From Alicyclobacillus shizuokensis NBRC 103103 (GTDB lineage: Bacteria; Bacillota; Bacilli; Alicyclobacillales; Alicyclobacillaceae), in contig NZ_BCQV01000035.1 of assembly GCF_001552255.1 (NCBI RefSeq), positions 1-50,101 of the forward strand: a DNA stretch of 50,101 bases. The letters run 5' to 3'. Positions 35,410 to 44,891 of this stretch are shown piece by piece. The number at the start of each line of letters is the position of its first letter. Positions within the stretch are counted from its first letter, which is position 1. The translations under genes were made by a program, and so were the position numbers. A model generated the notes under the pieces. It saw only the letters and a list, made by a program, of their open reading frames with translations. It was not told where the DNA came from and made no database searches.

Positions 35410-36201
35410 TTATAGACTGCGCACCATACCTCCGTCTACCAAAACAGCCTGTCCCGTCACGTAGCCGTTGGCCGCGGAGCCAAGAAAAAGTGCCATCTGG
35501 GCAAACTCGTCCGGCTGCCCGTAGCGTCCCATCGGGATTTTTTCATACCACCGCCGCTGCACTTCAGCCACTGAGATCCCTTGTTTGTCCGCATCTATGC
35601 GATCGAGCGAGGCCACTCGGTCGGTCGCGATGCGCCCGGGGCCCAGTGTGTTGATCAAAATATTGTACGGAGCCAATTCCGTCGCAAGACTCTTCGCCAG
35701 TCCCAGCACACCCGCGCGAAAGGTATTGGACAGAATCAATCGGTCGACAGGCTGTCGAATGGAAGACGATGCGATGTTGACAATGCGCCCCCAACGCTGC
35801 TCCTGCATGTGCGGGAGCACACGACGAGTAGAGCGGATGAAGCTCATCAGGCATAAATCGAAGGCTTCCTGCCACTGGGCGTCATCAACCTCCACAAAAG
35901 CCCCCACGGGCGGTCCGCCGGTGTTGTTGATGAGCACGTCCACTCCACCCCACCGCCGTTCAATCACTTGAAAGACATGGTCGAGCTGATCCACTCGCGA
36001 CAGGTCACAGATCACCCCCATGACGTTCTGGTTAGTCGCGGAGGATTGAATGTCCGCCACGGCTTCCTCAAGACGGTTCTCATCTCGCCCCGTAATGGCC
36101 ACCAGGGCTCCCTCGGACGCGAACGCTTTTGCCACGGCAAAACCCAGGCCGCGGGTCGCCGCTTGAACCAGCACCGTCTTTCCGGCTACTCCGACGTCCA
36201 T
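35410..36201 (-). CDS. SDR-fold protein with degenerate active site
   Basis: A 263-residue Rossmann protein close to 3-oxoacyl-ACP reductases. The N-terminal motif is VQAATRGLGFAVAKAF where TGxxxGxG is expected. INNTGGPPVG and IVNIASSSIRQP are normal, but the catalytic YxxxK is replaced: the Tyr position is Ser158 and the Lys position is Arg162 (ILSNTFRAGVLGLAK). A natural subgroup of SDRs with such changes is known, so this is probably a conserved non-classical member and not decay. It may bind nucleotide without normal reductase chemistry. The C-terminus GYVTGQAVLVDGGMV is intact. Confidence 0.8.
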   Translation of the reverse strand: MDVGVAGKTVLVQAATRGLGFAVAKAFASEGALVAITGRDENRLEEAVADIQSSATNQNVMGVICDLSRVDQLDHVFQVIERRWGGVDVLINNTGGPPVGAFVEVDDAQWQEAFDLCLMSFIRSTRRVLPHMQEQRWGRIVNIASSSIRQPVDRLILSNTFRAGVLGLAKSLATELAPYNILINTLGPGRIATDRVASLDRIDADKQGISVAEVQRRWYEKIPMGRYGQPDEFAQMALFLGSAANGYVTGQAVLVDGGMVRSL

Positions 36202-36343
36202 ATTGCCAGCCCCCTGTCCTTATGGTGCTTTAAAAAGGAAAACCCAGCCGATACATCACTCTGCGCAAGCCTCCCTGTCCAATGACGGCATGAGGGAGCC
36301 AAAGCTCCCCCGCCGTGTGGGAATGTGGTGGACTTACTTCAAA

Positions 36344-36532
36344 TCAATTCGAACGCCTCGCCAGATGCGGCACGTTGGCGCGGTGAATTTGTTTCCAAGG
36401 AATCGGCGTCAGAGCCGCTTCGTCCATCACCCGAGCACGCCTGTCCACAATGCCTTCGGCGAAGTCATTGCGCCTCAGTGCACCGTGAAACGTGAACGCA
36501 TCATTGTGATTGTCCGTATGTTGATTTGTCAT
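36344..36532 (-). CDS. Small hypothetical protein
   Basis: A 62-residue polar protein (MTNQHTDNHNDAFTFHGALR, then RARVMDEAALTPIPWKQI). It is well expressed on paper: GGGGGTG lies six bases before ATG. It lies downstream of glyQS on the same strand. A short stem GGGAGC-CAAA-GCTCCC (36294-36309) follows it and may terminate transcription. No family recognised. Confidence 0.55.
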   Translation of the reverse strand: MTNQHTDNHNDAFTFHGALRRNDFAEGIVDRRARVMDEAALTPIPWKQIHRANVPHLARRSN

Positions 36533-36601
36533 GCCACACACCCCCTGCCCATAGGACTGCCCGATTGGACCGAGCGCATGCGTTCAAACCATATGTTCAT
36601 A

Positions 36602-37981
36602 TCACAGCCGGGTGTGCTCACGCAGCCAATGGGGAAGCTCGGCCATCGGCACCCGCGTCTGCTGCATGGAATCACGATCGCGGATGGTGACACATTGATC
36701 TTCTTCAGACTGAAAATCGTACGTGATACAATAAGGGGTGCCGATCTCATCGTGGCGTCGATAGCGTTTGCCAATCGATCCGGATTCGTCGTAGTCCACG
36801 CGAAATTCGCGGCATAAATCCTGAAACAGCGCGCGCGCCGGGTCGCCGAGTTTCTTGGACAAAGGAAACACAGCCGCCTTGAAGGGCGCCACCGCCGGAT
36901 GAAAGTGCAAAACCGTGCGCACATCCCCGTCCTCCAGGATTTGCTCTTCGTACGCATCCGCAAACACGGCCAATAGCAGCCTCTCCACACCAATGGAAGG
37001 TTCAATGCAGTAGGGCAAAAACGGCTCTTTTCCTGGCTCGCTCACCATGAAGTCTTCCTGGGAGTGCTTCTGGTGTTGCCCTAAATCGTAGTTTGTACGG
37101 TTTGCCACGCCCAGCAATTCTCCCCAGCCGAAAGGAAACCGATACTCTATATCCGTCGTCGCGGCACTGTAATGGGACAACTGCTCCGGAGCGTGATCCC
37201 GCAGACGCAGATTATCATCGGAAAGACCGAGGGACCGCAGCCAGTCGTGACAAAACTTGCGCCAATACTGAAACCACTCCATGTCGGTGCCGGGTTCGCA
37301 GAAGAATTCCAACTCCATCTGTTCAAACTCCCGGGTGCGGAAGATGAAATTGCCTGGTGTGATTTCGTTACGGAAGCTCTTTCCGATTTGTCCGATGCCA
37401 AACGGCAGCTTCTTGCGCATGGTTCTTTGTACATGGCGGAAATTCACAAAGATACCCTGGGCTGTCTCCGGGCGCAAAAAAATCTCGCTGCTAGTGTCCT
37501 CGGTCACTCCCTGGTGCGTACGGAACATCATGTTGAATTGGCGAATCGAGGTGAAATCCGTAGAGCCACACTCGGGGCAGTGAACATCGTATTCGCGGAG
37601 CAATGATTCCATCTCGGAAAACGGCATGCCGTCCACGGATATATCCACGCCTTGGGCAGACAATGCCTCCTCGAGCAGCTTGTCCGCCCGATATCGAGCC
37701 TTGCATTGACGGCAGTCAACCATTGGATCATGAAAGTTGGTCACATGCCCAGATGCCACCCACACGTCCCGATTCATCAAAATGGCAGCGTCCAGGCCCA
37801 CGTTGTAGGGAGATTCTTGAATAAACTTCTGCCACCACAAACGCTTCAGATTAAGTTTCAACTCGACGCCGAGAGGCCCGTAATCCCAAGCGTTGGCCAA
37901 ACCGCCATAGATATCGGAGCCTGGAAAAATGAAACCCCGGTGTTTCGCCAGAGCCACTAGTTGTTCCATGGTAACTGACAT
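36602..37981 (-). CDS. glyQS: Glycyl-tRNA synthetase (dimeric class II)
   Basis: A 459-residue enzyme charging tRNA-Gly. Class II motif 1 is near [16 protein letters not shown]. Motif 2 is [20 protein letters not shown]. Motif 3 is [15 protein letters not shown] zinc-like Cys set (DCRQCKAR and CPECGS) lies in the insertion. The C-terminal anticodon-binding domain starts about residue 360. No T-box leader fits into the 200-base gap upstream. Its proximity to a glycine-catabolic operon is probably chance. Confidence 0.95.
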   Translation of the reverse strand: MSVTMEQLVALAKHRGFIFPGSDIYGGLANAWDYGPLGVELKLNLKRLWWQKFIQESPYNVGLDAAILMNRDVWVASGHVTNFHDPMVDCRQCKARYRADKLLEEALSAQGVDISVDGMPFSEMESLLREYDVHCPECGSTDFTSIRQFNMMFRTHQGVTEDTSSEIFLRPETAQGIFVNFRHVQRTMRKKLPFGIGQIGKSFRNEITPGNFIFRTREFEQMELEFFCEPGTDMEWFQYWRKFCHDWLRSLGLSDDNLRLRDHAPEQLSHYSAATTDIEYRFPFGWGELLGVANRTNYDLGQHQKHSQEDFMVSEPGKEPFLPYCIEPSIGVERLLLAVFADAYEEQILEDGDVRTVLHFHPAVAPFKAAVFPLSKKLGDPARALFQDLCREFRVDYDESGSIGKRYRRHDEIGTPYCITYDFQSEEDQCVTIRDRDSMQQTRVPMAELPHWLREHTRL

Positions 37982-38185
37982 GTCTCGTCCTCCCGAACCC
38001 TGTCAACCTCGCAAGTGCACATGGCTATCATACTGTAAGGGCTTTGCTCGGTGCAATGAAGAAATGGTTTCCCAGATCCGGAGATACGAAGGACCCGCCT
38101 GCCAAAACTCTCTCCTCCTGTGCATGCGGTCGAGCCCGTGTATAATGAGACACGGTACACCACTCTTTCGAGCGAGGGGAAGCCA

Positions 38186-38962
38186 TTGGAGATTCGCATG
38201 GTACTGTTGGACATCGATGGAACTCTTGTGCATCAGCGCCGTTTGGTTCCAAGCGCCCACCGCGTGATTGCGGGACTTCGGCAGAATGGCCTTGAAGTGG
38301 CTTTATGCACAGGACGCTCTGTCCTTCATGCGCGGCAGGTGCAAGAAGTGCTGGGTGTCGAGCACTGTGTTTATTTCAACGGAGCCCTCGCCAGTTCACG
38401 CGGCCGCATTATCCAGGCAATGCCGCTGCCGAACAATGTGGTGCAACGAATGATTGGATTTACGAGGCAACACAACTTGCCGCTGATTCTGCACACCACG
38501 GACAGGGCTATCTCGCTGTCCCCGATTCCCAAACCGCTGCAACCACTTCTCAATTCCTACGACTTCTCCCCCATCGAAGTGGTTGACGAATATCCGCTGT
38601 CCGACAGACCAACCGTGTTCCAGAGCAATGTCCTGGTGACACCAGATTGGGATGAGGAAATCCAACGGCAACTTCCTGAGTGTCTGCTCTATCGCTGGGA
38701 CTGGAACGCCATCGACTTGCAACAGGGAGCGTGTGACAAGTCCGTAGGCGCCCACGCACTGCTCACCTACCTCGGAATCAAACCGGAACAAGCAGTCCAC
38801 ATCGGCGATGGCGGCAATGACATCCCGCTCTTTCGACAAGTAGGGATCTCGGTCGCCATGGGCAACGCTGCAGCGCCCGTGCGGCAACAAGCCTCGTTTG
38901 TCACCAAGTCGGTGGAAGAAGACGGGGTCCTGCATGCTTGTCTAACCTTGGGACTCCTGTAA
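38186..38962 (+). CDS. HAD-superfamily Cof-type phosphatase
   Basis: A 258-residue haloacid dehalogenase-type hydrolase. Motif I is VLLDIDGTLV (nucleophile and acid Asp), motif II is LCTGRS, and motif IV is HIGDGGNDIPLF. A C2-type cap lies between them, as in Cof/YkrA sugar-phosphate or FMN phosphatases. TTG 38186 follows GAGGGGA. ATG 38198 also has GGAG at six bases. Its end overlaps the convergent LysM gene by 21 bases. The substrate cannot be named. Confidence 0.85.
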   Translation: MEIRMVLLDIDGTLVHQRRLVPSAHRVIAGLRQNGLEVALCTGRSVLHARQVQEVLGVEHCVYFNGALASSRGRIIQAMPLPNNVVQRMIGFTRQHNLPLILHTTDRAISLSPIPKPLQPLLNSYDFSPIEVVDEYPLSDRPTVFQSNVLVTPDWDEEIQRQLPECLLYRWDWNAIDLQQGACDKSVGAHALLTYLGIKPEQAVHIGDGGNDIPLFRQVGISVAMGNAAAPVRQQASFVTKSVEEDGVLHACLTLGLL

Positions 38963-39316
38963 TCCTTGAACTATAGAATGTGGCATAGGGATGAGCAGCG
39001 TCTGCCCGGGCTGGATGTCCTCGGAACTGCGCAGGTGATTCATTTGTACTACCACCTGCACCCAATGCCGCACATCACCCTGCAGTCGCTGCCGCTCGAC
39101 GATGGACCACACGGTGTCCCCCGGCCGAACCTGGTATTTGGCCGTCCTTTCCGTCTGACCATGGCCTGGAAGAAGCATTCCAATCCCCACGAAGCCTCCA
39201 AGCAAACACAAGACAACCGCCAATAGCAGAACACGACGCGGCGCCCGCGGCAGGAATGCCGCCTGCTCGCCCCCAAGGGACCGCCGGATACGCTGTAACT
39301 CAGAATAACTGTACAC
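38942..39316 (-). CDS. yneA: LysM cell division suppressor, YneA-like
   Basis: A 124-residue protein. About 28 cytosolic residues are followed by one membrane helix ([20 protein letters not shown]) and an extracytoplasmic LysM domain ([19 protein letters not shown] ... [11 protein letters not shown]). It is divergent from lexA and carries a LexA box in its promoter, exactly as yneA does in Bacillus, where it stops septation during the SOS response. GTG 39316 has GGAAGGGG at seven bases. The longer frame to 39517 would run past the promoter. Confidence 0.85.
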   Translation of the reverse strand: MYSYSELQRIRRSLGGEQAAFLPRAPRRVLLLAVVLCLLGGFVGIGMLLPGHGQTERTAKYQVRPGDTVWSIVERQRLQGDVRHWVQVVVQMNHLRSSEDIQPGQTLLIPMPHSIVQGLQESQG

Positions 39317-39371
39317 TTCAATTCCCCTTCCCAGGAAGACGTCATCCGCATAAGAACACTTGTTCTCCATG

Positions 39372-39400
39372 AACATACCCAAACATACGTTCGCTGTCAA
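39372..39400 (-). promoter_or_regulatory. yneA promoter with LexA box
   Basis: On the minus strand TTGACA (39395-39400), 17 bases, TATGTT (39372-39377). The LexA site CGAACGTATGTTTG (39380-39393) fills the spacer and matches CGAACRNRYGTTYC except the last base. Confidence 0.85.
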
Positions 39401-39409
39401 GACGAAAAA

Positions 39410-39449
39410 CGAACACCTGTTTGCGTGCCACCTGCCATTGTGGTATGCT
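39410..39449 (+). promoter_or_regulatory. lexA promoter with LexA box
   Basis: TTGCGT (39421-39426), 17 bases, TATGCT (39444-39449). A second LexA site CGAACACCTGTTTG (39410-39423) overlaps the -35, giving autorepression. Confidence 0.8.
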
Positions 39450-39490
39450 GTGGAAAAGCTGAAGGTGGATTCGGAAAGCGAGGATTTCCT

Positions 39491-40117
39491 GTGACAGGCC
39501 TGAGCCCGCGGCAACAAGCGATTCTCGATTTTATCCGCAAAAACATTCGTGAAAAAGGATACCCACCGTCCGTGCGCGAAATCGGCGAAGCTGTGGGATT
39601 AGCATCCAGTTCCACAGTCCACGGGCACCTGGCCCGCTTGCAGGCCAAAGGGTTTCTGCGTAGAGACCCAACCAAGCCCCGTGCCATCGAACTCCTCGAA
39701 GATGAGAGGCAGACAGATAACTCCTTGCCGATGGTCGAGACGGTACTGGCCCCCATTGTGGGCAAGGTGACTGCGGGCATCCCCATCACCGCAGTGGAAA
39801 ACATCGAAGACTACTTTCCGTTGCCAAAAGACATGGTGCGCGATGAGGATGTGTACCTCCTCAGCGTGGAGGGCGATAGCATGGTGGAAGCCGGCATTCT
39901 GGACGGAGACTATGTTATCGTACGCAAGCAAGACACTGCGCGCAATGGGGAAATTGTCGTGGCGCTGACCGAAGACAACGAGGCGACGGTAAAACGGTTC
40001 TACCGCGAACGGGATTGCATTCGCCTGCAGCCCGAGAACTCGACCATGGCACCTCTATTCTACAAGGACGTGCGCATTCTCGGGCGCGTCATCGGTGTGT
40101 TTCGACAACTGACTTAG
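39491..40117 (+). CDS. lexA: LexA repressor
   Basis: A 208-residue SOS repressor. The winged HTH covers residues 1-65 ([20 protein letters not shown]). The self-cleavage bond is A95-G96 in KVTAGIPI. The catalytic dyad is S130 (GDSMVEAG) and K168 (ATVKRFYR). GTG 39491 is preceded by GAGGA. The open frame upstream runs through the promoter and is not coding. Confidence 0.96.
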   Translation: MTGLSPRQQAILDFIRKNIREKGYPPSVREIGEAVGLASSSTVHGHLARLQAKGFLRRDPTKPRAIELLEDERQTDNSLPMVETVLAPIVGKVTAGIPITAVENIEDYFPLPKDMVRDEDVYLLSVEGDSMVEAGILDGDYVIVRKQDTARNGEIVVALTEDNEATVKRFYRERDCIRLQPENSTMAPLFYKDVRILGRVIGVFRQLT

Positions 40118-40224
40118 CATTCCACTCGTCCGGGAGGATCTGCGTCAAGGCTTGGCTCCTTTTTAGCTGAATTGATAAAAACGGACGTCACTCCAAAACC
40201 AACAACATCAAGCGGCTGATGAAA

Positions 40225-40260
40225 AAGTGGACGCGAGGAGGTTGTCCCCCACGTCCACTT
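40225..40260 (-). terminator. glnA terminator
   Basis: AAGTGGACG pairs with CGTCCACTT, and on the minus strand the stem is followed by TTTTTC. It lies 30 bases beyond the glnA stop. Confidence 0.85.
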
Positions 40261-40289
40261 CGACCTGCTTTATTGCTTCCCAGCCCCCA

Positions 40290-41627
40290 TCAGTACAGGT
40301 TCAGGTATTGATCCGTCTCCCATTCCGTAACCTGTGTGCGGTACATGTTCCACTCAATCTTCTTTGCCTCTACGAAATGGGTGAGAACATGGTCACCGAG
40401 AGCCGCACACACAACATCATCGTGTGTCAGAGCCTCCAGCGACATGAGCAGATTTTCCGGCAGGTTGCGGATGCCAACCTCCTCTTTCTCCTCGTCGCTC
40501 ATGATGTAGATATTGCGGTCTACAGGATCCGGCAACGGCAGTTGCCTGCGGATGCCGTCCAAACCGGCGGCCAACATGGAAGCAATGGCGAGGTACGGGT
40601 TGCAGGATGGATCTGGGCTGCGCACCTCGATGCGCGTGCTCATGCCCCGAGCGGCCGGAATGCGAACCAGCGGCGATCGATTCTTCGGCGACCACGCCAC
40701 GTAGCAGGGAGCCTCATAGCCTGGCACCAACCGCTTGTACGAGTTGACCGTCGGGTTGCAAATCGCTGTGAACGCCGGCGCGTGCTCCAAAACGCCAGCC
40801 AGAAAATAGCGGGCCGTCTGACTCAATCCCAACTCGTCCGTTTCATCATAAAACGCATTCTGCCCGTCCTTGAACAGGGACAAGTGGCAGTGCATACCAG
40901 AGCCGTTGATGCCGAACACCGGCTTGGGCATAAAGGTAGCGTGCAGCCCATGCTGGCGGGCAATCGTCTTAACCACCATGCGGAAAGTCGCGATGTTGTC
41001 CGCGGCGGCCACGGCGTCCGCATACTTGAAATCAATTTCATGCTGTCCAGGGGCCACCTCGTGGTGAGAGGCCTCGATCTCAAAGCCCATGGCCTCCAGG
41101 GTCAAGACGATTTCACGCCGGCAGTTTTCCCCCAAGTCCAGCGGCGCCCAATCGAAGTATCCGCCGTCGTCATTGACTTCCAGCGTGGAACGGCCGTGAT
41201 CATCCAGCTTGAACAAAAAGAACTCCGGTTCCGGACCAACGTTGAAAGCACTGAAACCCATGTCCCGGGCCTCGCTCAGGACTCGCTTCAAGACAGACCG
41301 CGGATCGCCGGCGAACGGCTCTCCCTCCGGGGTATAAATGTCACAAATCAATCGCGCCACAGAGCCCTGCTCTGAATTCCAAGGAAGCACAAGCCAAGTG
41401 CTCCTGTCCGGCACGAGGTACATATCCGATTCTTCGATGCGGACGAATCCCTCAATGGAAGACCCGTCAAACATGATTTTGTTGTCAAGGGCTTTCGGCA
41501 GTTGGTCCACCGGAATTTCAACATTTTTCACGACACCTAATAAGTCAGTGAATTGCAGGCGTACATACTTGACATTGTGCTCATTGGCAAGTTGAAGAAT
41601 TTGCTCTTTGCTGTACTCTTGTTTCAA
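40290..41627 (-). CDS. glnA: Glutamine synthetase, type I-alpha
   Basis: A 445-residue dodecameric enzyme making glutamine from glutamate and ammonia. Marks are [48 protein letters not shown] and [20 protein letters not shown] 41627 follows GGAGGG by seven bases and gives the Bacillus length (444). It is transcribed after glnR, as in Bacillus, where GS and GlnR control each other. Confidence 0.96.
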   Translation of the reverse strand: MKQEYSKEQILQLANEHNVKYVRLQFTDLLGVVKNVEIPVDQLPKALDNKIMFDGSSIEGFVRIEESDMYLVPDRSTWLVLPWNSEQGSVARLICDIYTPEGEPFAGDPRSVLKRVLSEARDMGFSAFNVGPEPEFFLFKLDDHGRSTLEVNDDGGYFDWAPLDLGENCRREIVLTLEAMGFEIEASHHEVAPGQHEIDFKYADAVAAADNIATFRMVVKTIARQHGLHATFMPKPVFGINGSGMHCHLSLFKDGQNAFYDETDELGLSQTARYFLAGVLEHAPAFTAICNPTVNSYKRLVPGYEAPCYVAWSPKNRSPLVRIPAARGMSTRIEVRSPDPSCNPYLAIASMLAAGLDGIRRQLPLPDPVDRNIYIMSDEEKEEVGIRNLPENLLMSLEALTHDDVVCAALGDHVLTHFVEAKKIEWNMYRTQVTEWETDQYLNLY

Positions 41628-41702
41628 ATGAACACCCTCCACTCACAACGATCTCCGCCCATCAACTCTCCTGTCGAGGCCATGAGACTCCGACTGCCTC
41701 CT

Positions 41703-42098
41703 TCATGGACGACGGCGGTAAAAACGAGACAAGTCCCCTTGCAGCACTGATTGCGACGGACCTTTGCCTTCTCCGAGCAGTTCCCGCTCGACCCACCGGT
41801 ACACCTGCTGGTCAGTCGCCTCCTCTCGGACCGATTGACCCCTCCGCTTTTGTTTGGCTTCTGCAGCCAGAAAGTTCCGAACGTCAGACAACGTCATGCC
41901 CTCGTCCAGCAAGCTGCGGATGTGCACGAGGCGCTCGACGTCGACAAAGGAGAACAGGCGTCGATTCCCTTCCGTTCGGCCAGGCGAAACCAATCCCTGC
42001 TGTTCATAGTAGCGAATCTGCCGAGCGGTCAACCCGGTCAATTGGTGCACAACCCCTATCGAGAAAAGCGGCTGCCGCATCCGGTCCTTGAGGTCCAT
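41703..42098 (-). CDS. glnR: GlnR, MerR-family nitrogen repressor
   Basis: A 131-residue regulator. The MerR HTH is FSIGVVHQLTGLTARQIRYY with EGNRRLFS as its wing. The C-terminal 30 residues are the GS-responsive tail. ATG 42098 follows GGAGGGG. A GlnR box sits upstream, so it represses its own operon. Confidence 0.93.
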   Translation of the reverse strand: MDLKDRMRQPLFSIGVVHQLTGLTARQIRYYEQQGLVSPGRTEGNRRLFSFVDVERLVHIRSLLDEGMTLSDVRNFLAAEAKQKRRGQSVREEATDQQVYRWVERELLGEGKGPSQSVLQGDLSRFYRRRP

Positions 42099-42165
42099 CG
42101 CCACCCCTCCGTGCCCAGCGGTTAAGGTCATGTTATCATCCCCCCCGATTCGACACAACCTTTTT

Positions 42166-42182
42166 TGTTAGGTTTTTTAACA
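42166..42182 (-). promoter_or_regulatory. GlnR operator
   Basis: TGTTAGGTTTTTTAACA is a perfect match to TGTNA-N7-TNACA. On the minus strand TTGACT (42182-42187) overlaps its edge as a probable -35, so bound GlnR would block the glnRA promoter. The -10 is weak. Confidence 0.85.
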
Positions 42183-42216
42183 GTCAACGTGGCAAAAGAT
42201 GCTCAAATTTCGGCGA

Positions 42217-43449
42217 TTAACTCTGGTACATCGCATCCACAATGCGCTCTAATGCGATATACACGTGCTCCACAGTCAGTCCGCCTTGCATGTAGGCCAC
42301 ATACGGCGAACGAAACGGTGCATCGGCTGTCAACTCCAGAGAAGCGCCCTGAACAAAGGTCCCGGCCGCCATGACGACCGGGGAGTCATATCCCGGCATC
42401 GGAGCGGCCTCCGGCTGTACAAAGGAGTCCACAGGGGCGCTGCTTTGTACAGCACGGCAAAACGCCATCAATGTGTCGGGACGTTCAAACCGAATCGACA
42501 GGATGAGATCTGTGCGTGGATCCTCCCAGCGGGGAGACACCTCGAGCCCCAAGGATTCGAACACAGCCGCGGCCAGGACCGAGCCCTTCACGGCCTGCGA
42601 GACCGCATGCGGCGCCAAAAACAGTCCCTGGTAGAAGGGGCGCAAGAATTCATGGGTCGGCCCCGATTCCCGCCCCAAGCCCGGAGCGTAGAGCTGGTCG
42701 GCGGCAGCCTCGACCAAGTCTCTCCTGCCAACCACGTATCCCCCCGTGGTGGCCAGTCCTCCCCCTGGGTTTTTAATCAGGGATCCCATCACAAGGTCCG
42801 CTCCCACCTCGGTTGGCTCCTGTGTCTCGACAAACTCTCCGTAGCAGTTATCCACGAGCAGGAAAGCCTGCTGGGCGTGTGCCCGTATGGCCTGGATGGC
42901 GCTCGCCAGCTCTCCGACCGACAGCGAGTTGCGCAGGCTGTAACCGCGTGAGCGCTGGAACATCACTGCCTTTGTCGTCGGTCCGACAGCCCGCCTCACC
43001 GCCTCCACGTCGACACTCCCATCATCCCGCAAAGGCACGATGGTGTGCGAAACCCCCCACGCGCCCAAGCTCCCCGGATGCGGGCGGATGCCGACCACTG
43101 TCTCCAGGGTGTCGTACGGCGCACCAGTCGCAAATACGAGGTGATCCCCTGGTCGAAGCGTGGCAAACAACCCCAGACGCAGGGCGTGTGTGCCGGAAAC
43201 CACTTGCGGCCGCACCAGAGCCGCTTCGCTGGCGAAAACGCGCGCCCAGATGGCTTCCAGCTTGTCCCTTCCGGCGTCGTCCAGACCGTAGCCGGTGGAG
43301 CCCAGCAGGTCCTGGGCGGTGACGTGCTCTGCTTGAAAGGCCGCGAGCACCTTTTTCTGGTTGACGATGGACTGGCGATCAATGCGGGCAAATACAGGCT
43401 GTACCTTCTGCCAGGCCGCCTCAAGTATCGACGATGGGGAAGCCTTCAT
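42217..43449 (-). CDS. ynbB: Methionine gamma-lyase-family PLP protein (YnbB, aluminium-resistance type)
   Basis: A 410-residue PLP enzyme of the YnbB family. Marks are STGYGLDDAGRDKLEAIWA, SGTHALRLGLFATLRPGDHL, FVETQEPTEVGADLVMGSLI (ending at the PLP Lys in SLIKNPGGG) and the C-terminal MQGGLTVEHVYIALERI. Position before glnR matches Bacillus. ATG 43449 has GGAAAGGA upstream. The natural substrate is not established. Confidence 0.9.
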   Translation of the reverse strand: MKASPSSILEAAWQKVQPVFARIDRQSIVNQKKVLAAFQAEHVTAQDLLGSTGYGLDDAGRDKLEAIWARVFASEAALVRPQVVSGTHALRLGLFATLRPGDHLVFATGAPYDTLETVVGIRPHPGSLGAWGVSHTIVPLRDDGSVDVEAVRRAVGPTTKAVMFQRSRGYSLRNSLSVGELASAIQAIRAHAQQAFLLVDNCYGEFVETQEPTEVGADLVMGSLIKNPGGGLATTGGYVVGRRDLVEAAADQLYAPGLGRESGPTHEFLRPFYQGLFLAPHAVSQAVKGSVLAAAVFESLGLEVSPRWEDPRTDLILSIRFERPDTLMAFCRAVQSSAPVDSFVQPEAAPMPGYDSPVVMAAGTFVQGASLELTADAPFRSPYVAYMQGGLTVEHVYIALERIVDAMYQS

Positions 43450-43508
43450 GAGCACATCCTTTCCTAATCAAGCACCGAAGCCCATTCCCGTGTAGGACGG
43501 CCTTTCTT

Positions 43509-43706
43509 CTATTCTTCTTTCATTGTATCACAGCGATGGTCACAGACTGGACAGCGCCCACGTGCAAGAGCTGTGTGGCGCAGTACCAACGGAAGCGTCG
43601 TCTCAGCTTCGCGGCGGCCCTCGCGACGGCCGGATCGTCTGGCCGCGGCGAACACCAGCAGGGTCCACAGCACAAGGACAACAAGGCACCAGCCCCACAG
43701 ATTCAT
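43509..43706 (-). CDS. Membrane microprotein with Cys-rich tail
   Basis: A 65-residue protein. One N-terminal helix (LWGWCLVVLVLWTLLVFAA) is followed by a strongly basic stretch (ARRSGRREGRRE) and a tail with CPVC and a further Cys (DHRCD), a possible metal site on the cytosolic side. Its ATG overlaps the UbiA-like stop (ATGA) and GGGGTG precedes it, so it is the last gene of the spoVK unit. No family recognised. Confidence 0.6.
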   Translation of the reverse strand: MNLWGWCLVVLVLWTLLVFAAARRSGRREGRREAETTLPLVLRHTALARGRCPVCDHRCDTMKEE

Positions 43707-44323
43707 CGCAGATGCACCCCATTCCCCTCTGGTGCCTGCCACAGCCGATGGGTCGTCAGTTCGGCCAACACGCTGACCACCGGCATAGCGAGAAACGCCA
43801 GCACGGTCAACCCTGCGTTGGTCAAAACAGAGACACCCAGCGCGGCCAGGACCAGTAGCAAGGTCTCGATGGTGCCGATACGCACAGCCACGTTCCCCTG
43901 TCCGCTGCGCCTGTCGACCCCTCGATCCATGAGGTCATCCAGCCAGTCTATCGCTGCCATCACCGCCAAGCCCCATAAGGCCGTCTGCCATCCCGTAAGC
44001 AGACACGCCAATGCCATCGCGGCGGCAATCTCCACGTACGCAGGGAGACGAGTCGGCATTTTGGCTTTCCAATTGGAAAACATGCCTACCGAATAGCTCC
44101 CGAAGAAAACAGCGATTGCAACGTTTAGATTCAAAAACGCAGCCACGAGGGCAATGACGAGCCCGTACGGCAAGGCCGCCCGTTCCAACCGGGCTGCCAG
44201 TGTTCGTTTCCCACAAGCTAGGTCATAATCGCGATCCAGATAGTCGTCCATCAGCTTCACCGCGGCGGCCATCAGCAACAGACAGGCGAGTGTGCGCACA
44301 ACGTCAAGCCATTCGCCAGACAC
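43703..44323 (-). CDS. UbiA-like integral membrane protein
   Basis: A 206-residue protein with about six to seven helices. Two Asp-rich loops, MDDYLDRDYDLACGKRTLAA (about 25-44) and DWLDDLMDRGVDRRSGQGN (about 145-163), resemble the paired prenyl-diphosphate motifs of UbiA prenyltransferases. It is shorter than typical members (about 280-300). Overlaps of 20 and 4 bases with its neighbours put it in the spoVK-GTPase chain. A minimal membrane prenyl or lipid enzyme with a sporulation role is plausible. Confidence 0.6.
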   Translation of the reverse strand: MSGEWLDVVRTLACLLLMAAAVKLMDDYLDRDYDLACGKRTLAARLERAALPYGLVIALVAAFLNLNVAIAVFFGSYSVGMFSNWKAKMPTRLPAYVEIAAAMALACLLTGWQTALWGLAVMAAIDWLDDLMDRGVDRRSGQGNVAVRIGTIETLLLVLAALGVSVLTNAGLTVLAFLAMPVVSVLAELTTHRLWQAPEGNGVHLR

Positions 44324-44891
44324 ACTGTTTCACCTCGCGAAAGCCGTTTCCGTTCAGAGCGGATACGGGCAGGATGAGCGCTGGTGAGACCCGACGCGCC
44401 AACTGACGGTAGCCCCGTTTTGCGGCCGGCAAGTCAATCTTGTTGGCCAACAGCAGGTAGCCTTTCGACTTTCGGCCGAACGCGTAAATCTGTTCGTCCA
44501 GAGGTGCCCACATGATCTCCGCTGCATCCACCATGTGCAAGATCACATCCGCGTGCAACAGCTGCTCCAGCGTCTGCGCCATCGCGCTGCGAAGGCCGAC
44601 ATCCGAGTGGATGCCGTCGGTCAGCCCTGTGGAATCGGTAAGCATCAATTGGTACCCGAGTTTTCCGCGTGGGACATCGATATCCACCGACTGGAGCGCG
44701 CGCGTGAAGTGCGGAGCAGCGTTGGTCAATTCGGCTTTGGACTGTTGCACGCCCAATCGCAGACTCTCCCGCCGGCCCTCAGGATGTTCCACGCGCCAGC
44801 GCAGCTTAGAGAGCCCCAGATACTCCGCAAAATGAATGCAAAACAAGGTCTTGCCCACATTGCTGCGCCCGACAATTAGGGCCCGTTTCAC
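44304..44891 (-). CDS. Small Era/Obg-like GTPase
   Basis: A 195-residue P-loop GTPase. G1 is GRSNVGKT, G3 is about DSTGLTDG (TDST replacing the usual DTPG) and G4 is NKIDL near residue 150. SALNG is G5. It lacks extra domains. The start overlaps the spoVK stop (ATGA). It may drive an assembly step with the AAA protein and the UbiA-like membrane protein. The family name is uncertain. Confidence 0.75.
   Translation of the reverse strand: MKRALIVGRSNVGKTLFCIHFAEYLGLSKLRWRVEHPEGRRESLRLGVQQSKAELTNAAPHFTRALQSVDIDVPRGKLGYQLMLTDSTGLTDGIHSDVGLRSAMAQTLEQLLHADVILHMVDAAEIMWAPLDEQIYAFGRKSKGYLLLANKIDLPAAKRGYRQLARRVSPALILPVSALNGNGFREVKQCVWRMA

Noticed and set aside
37981-38185. T-box leader for glyQS
   Set aside because: The gap is too short and no specifier stem or T-box sequence (TGGNACC) is visible.
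42154-42200. Second GlnR box upstream of ynbB
   Set aside because: Only the site at 42166-42182 fits TGTNA-N7-TNACA. Neighbouring TGTTA words lack the second half.
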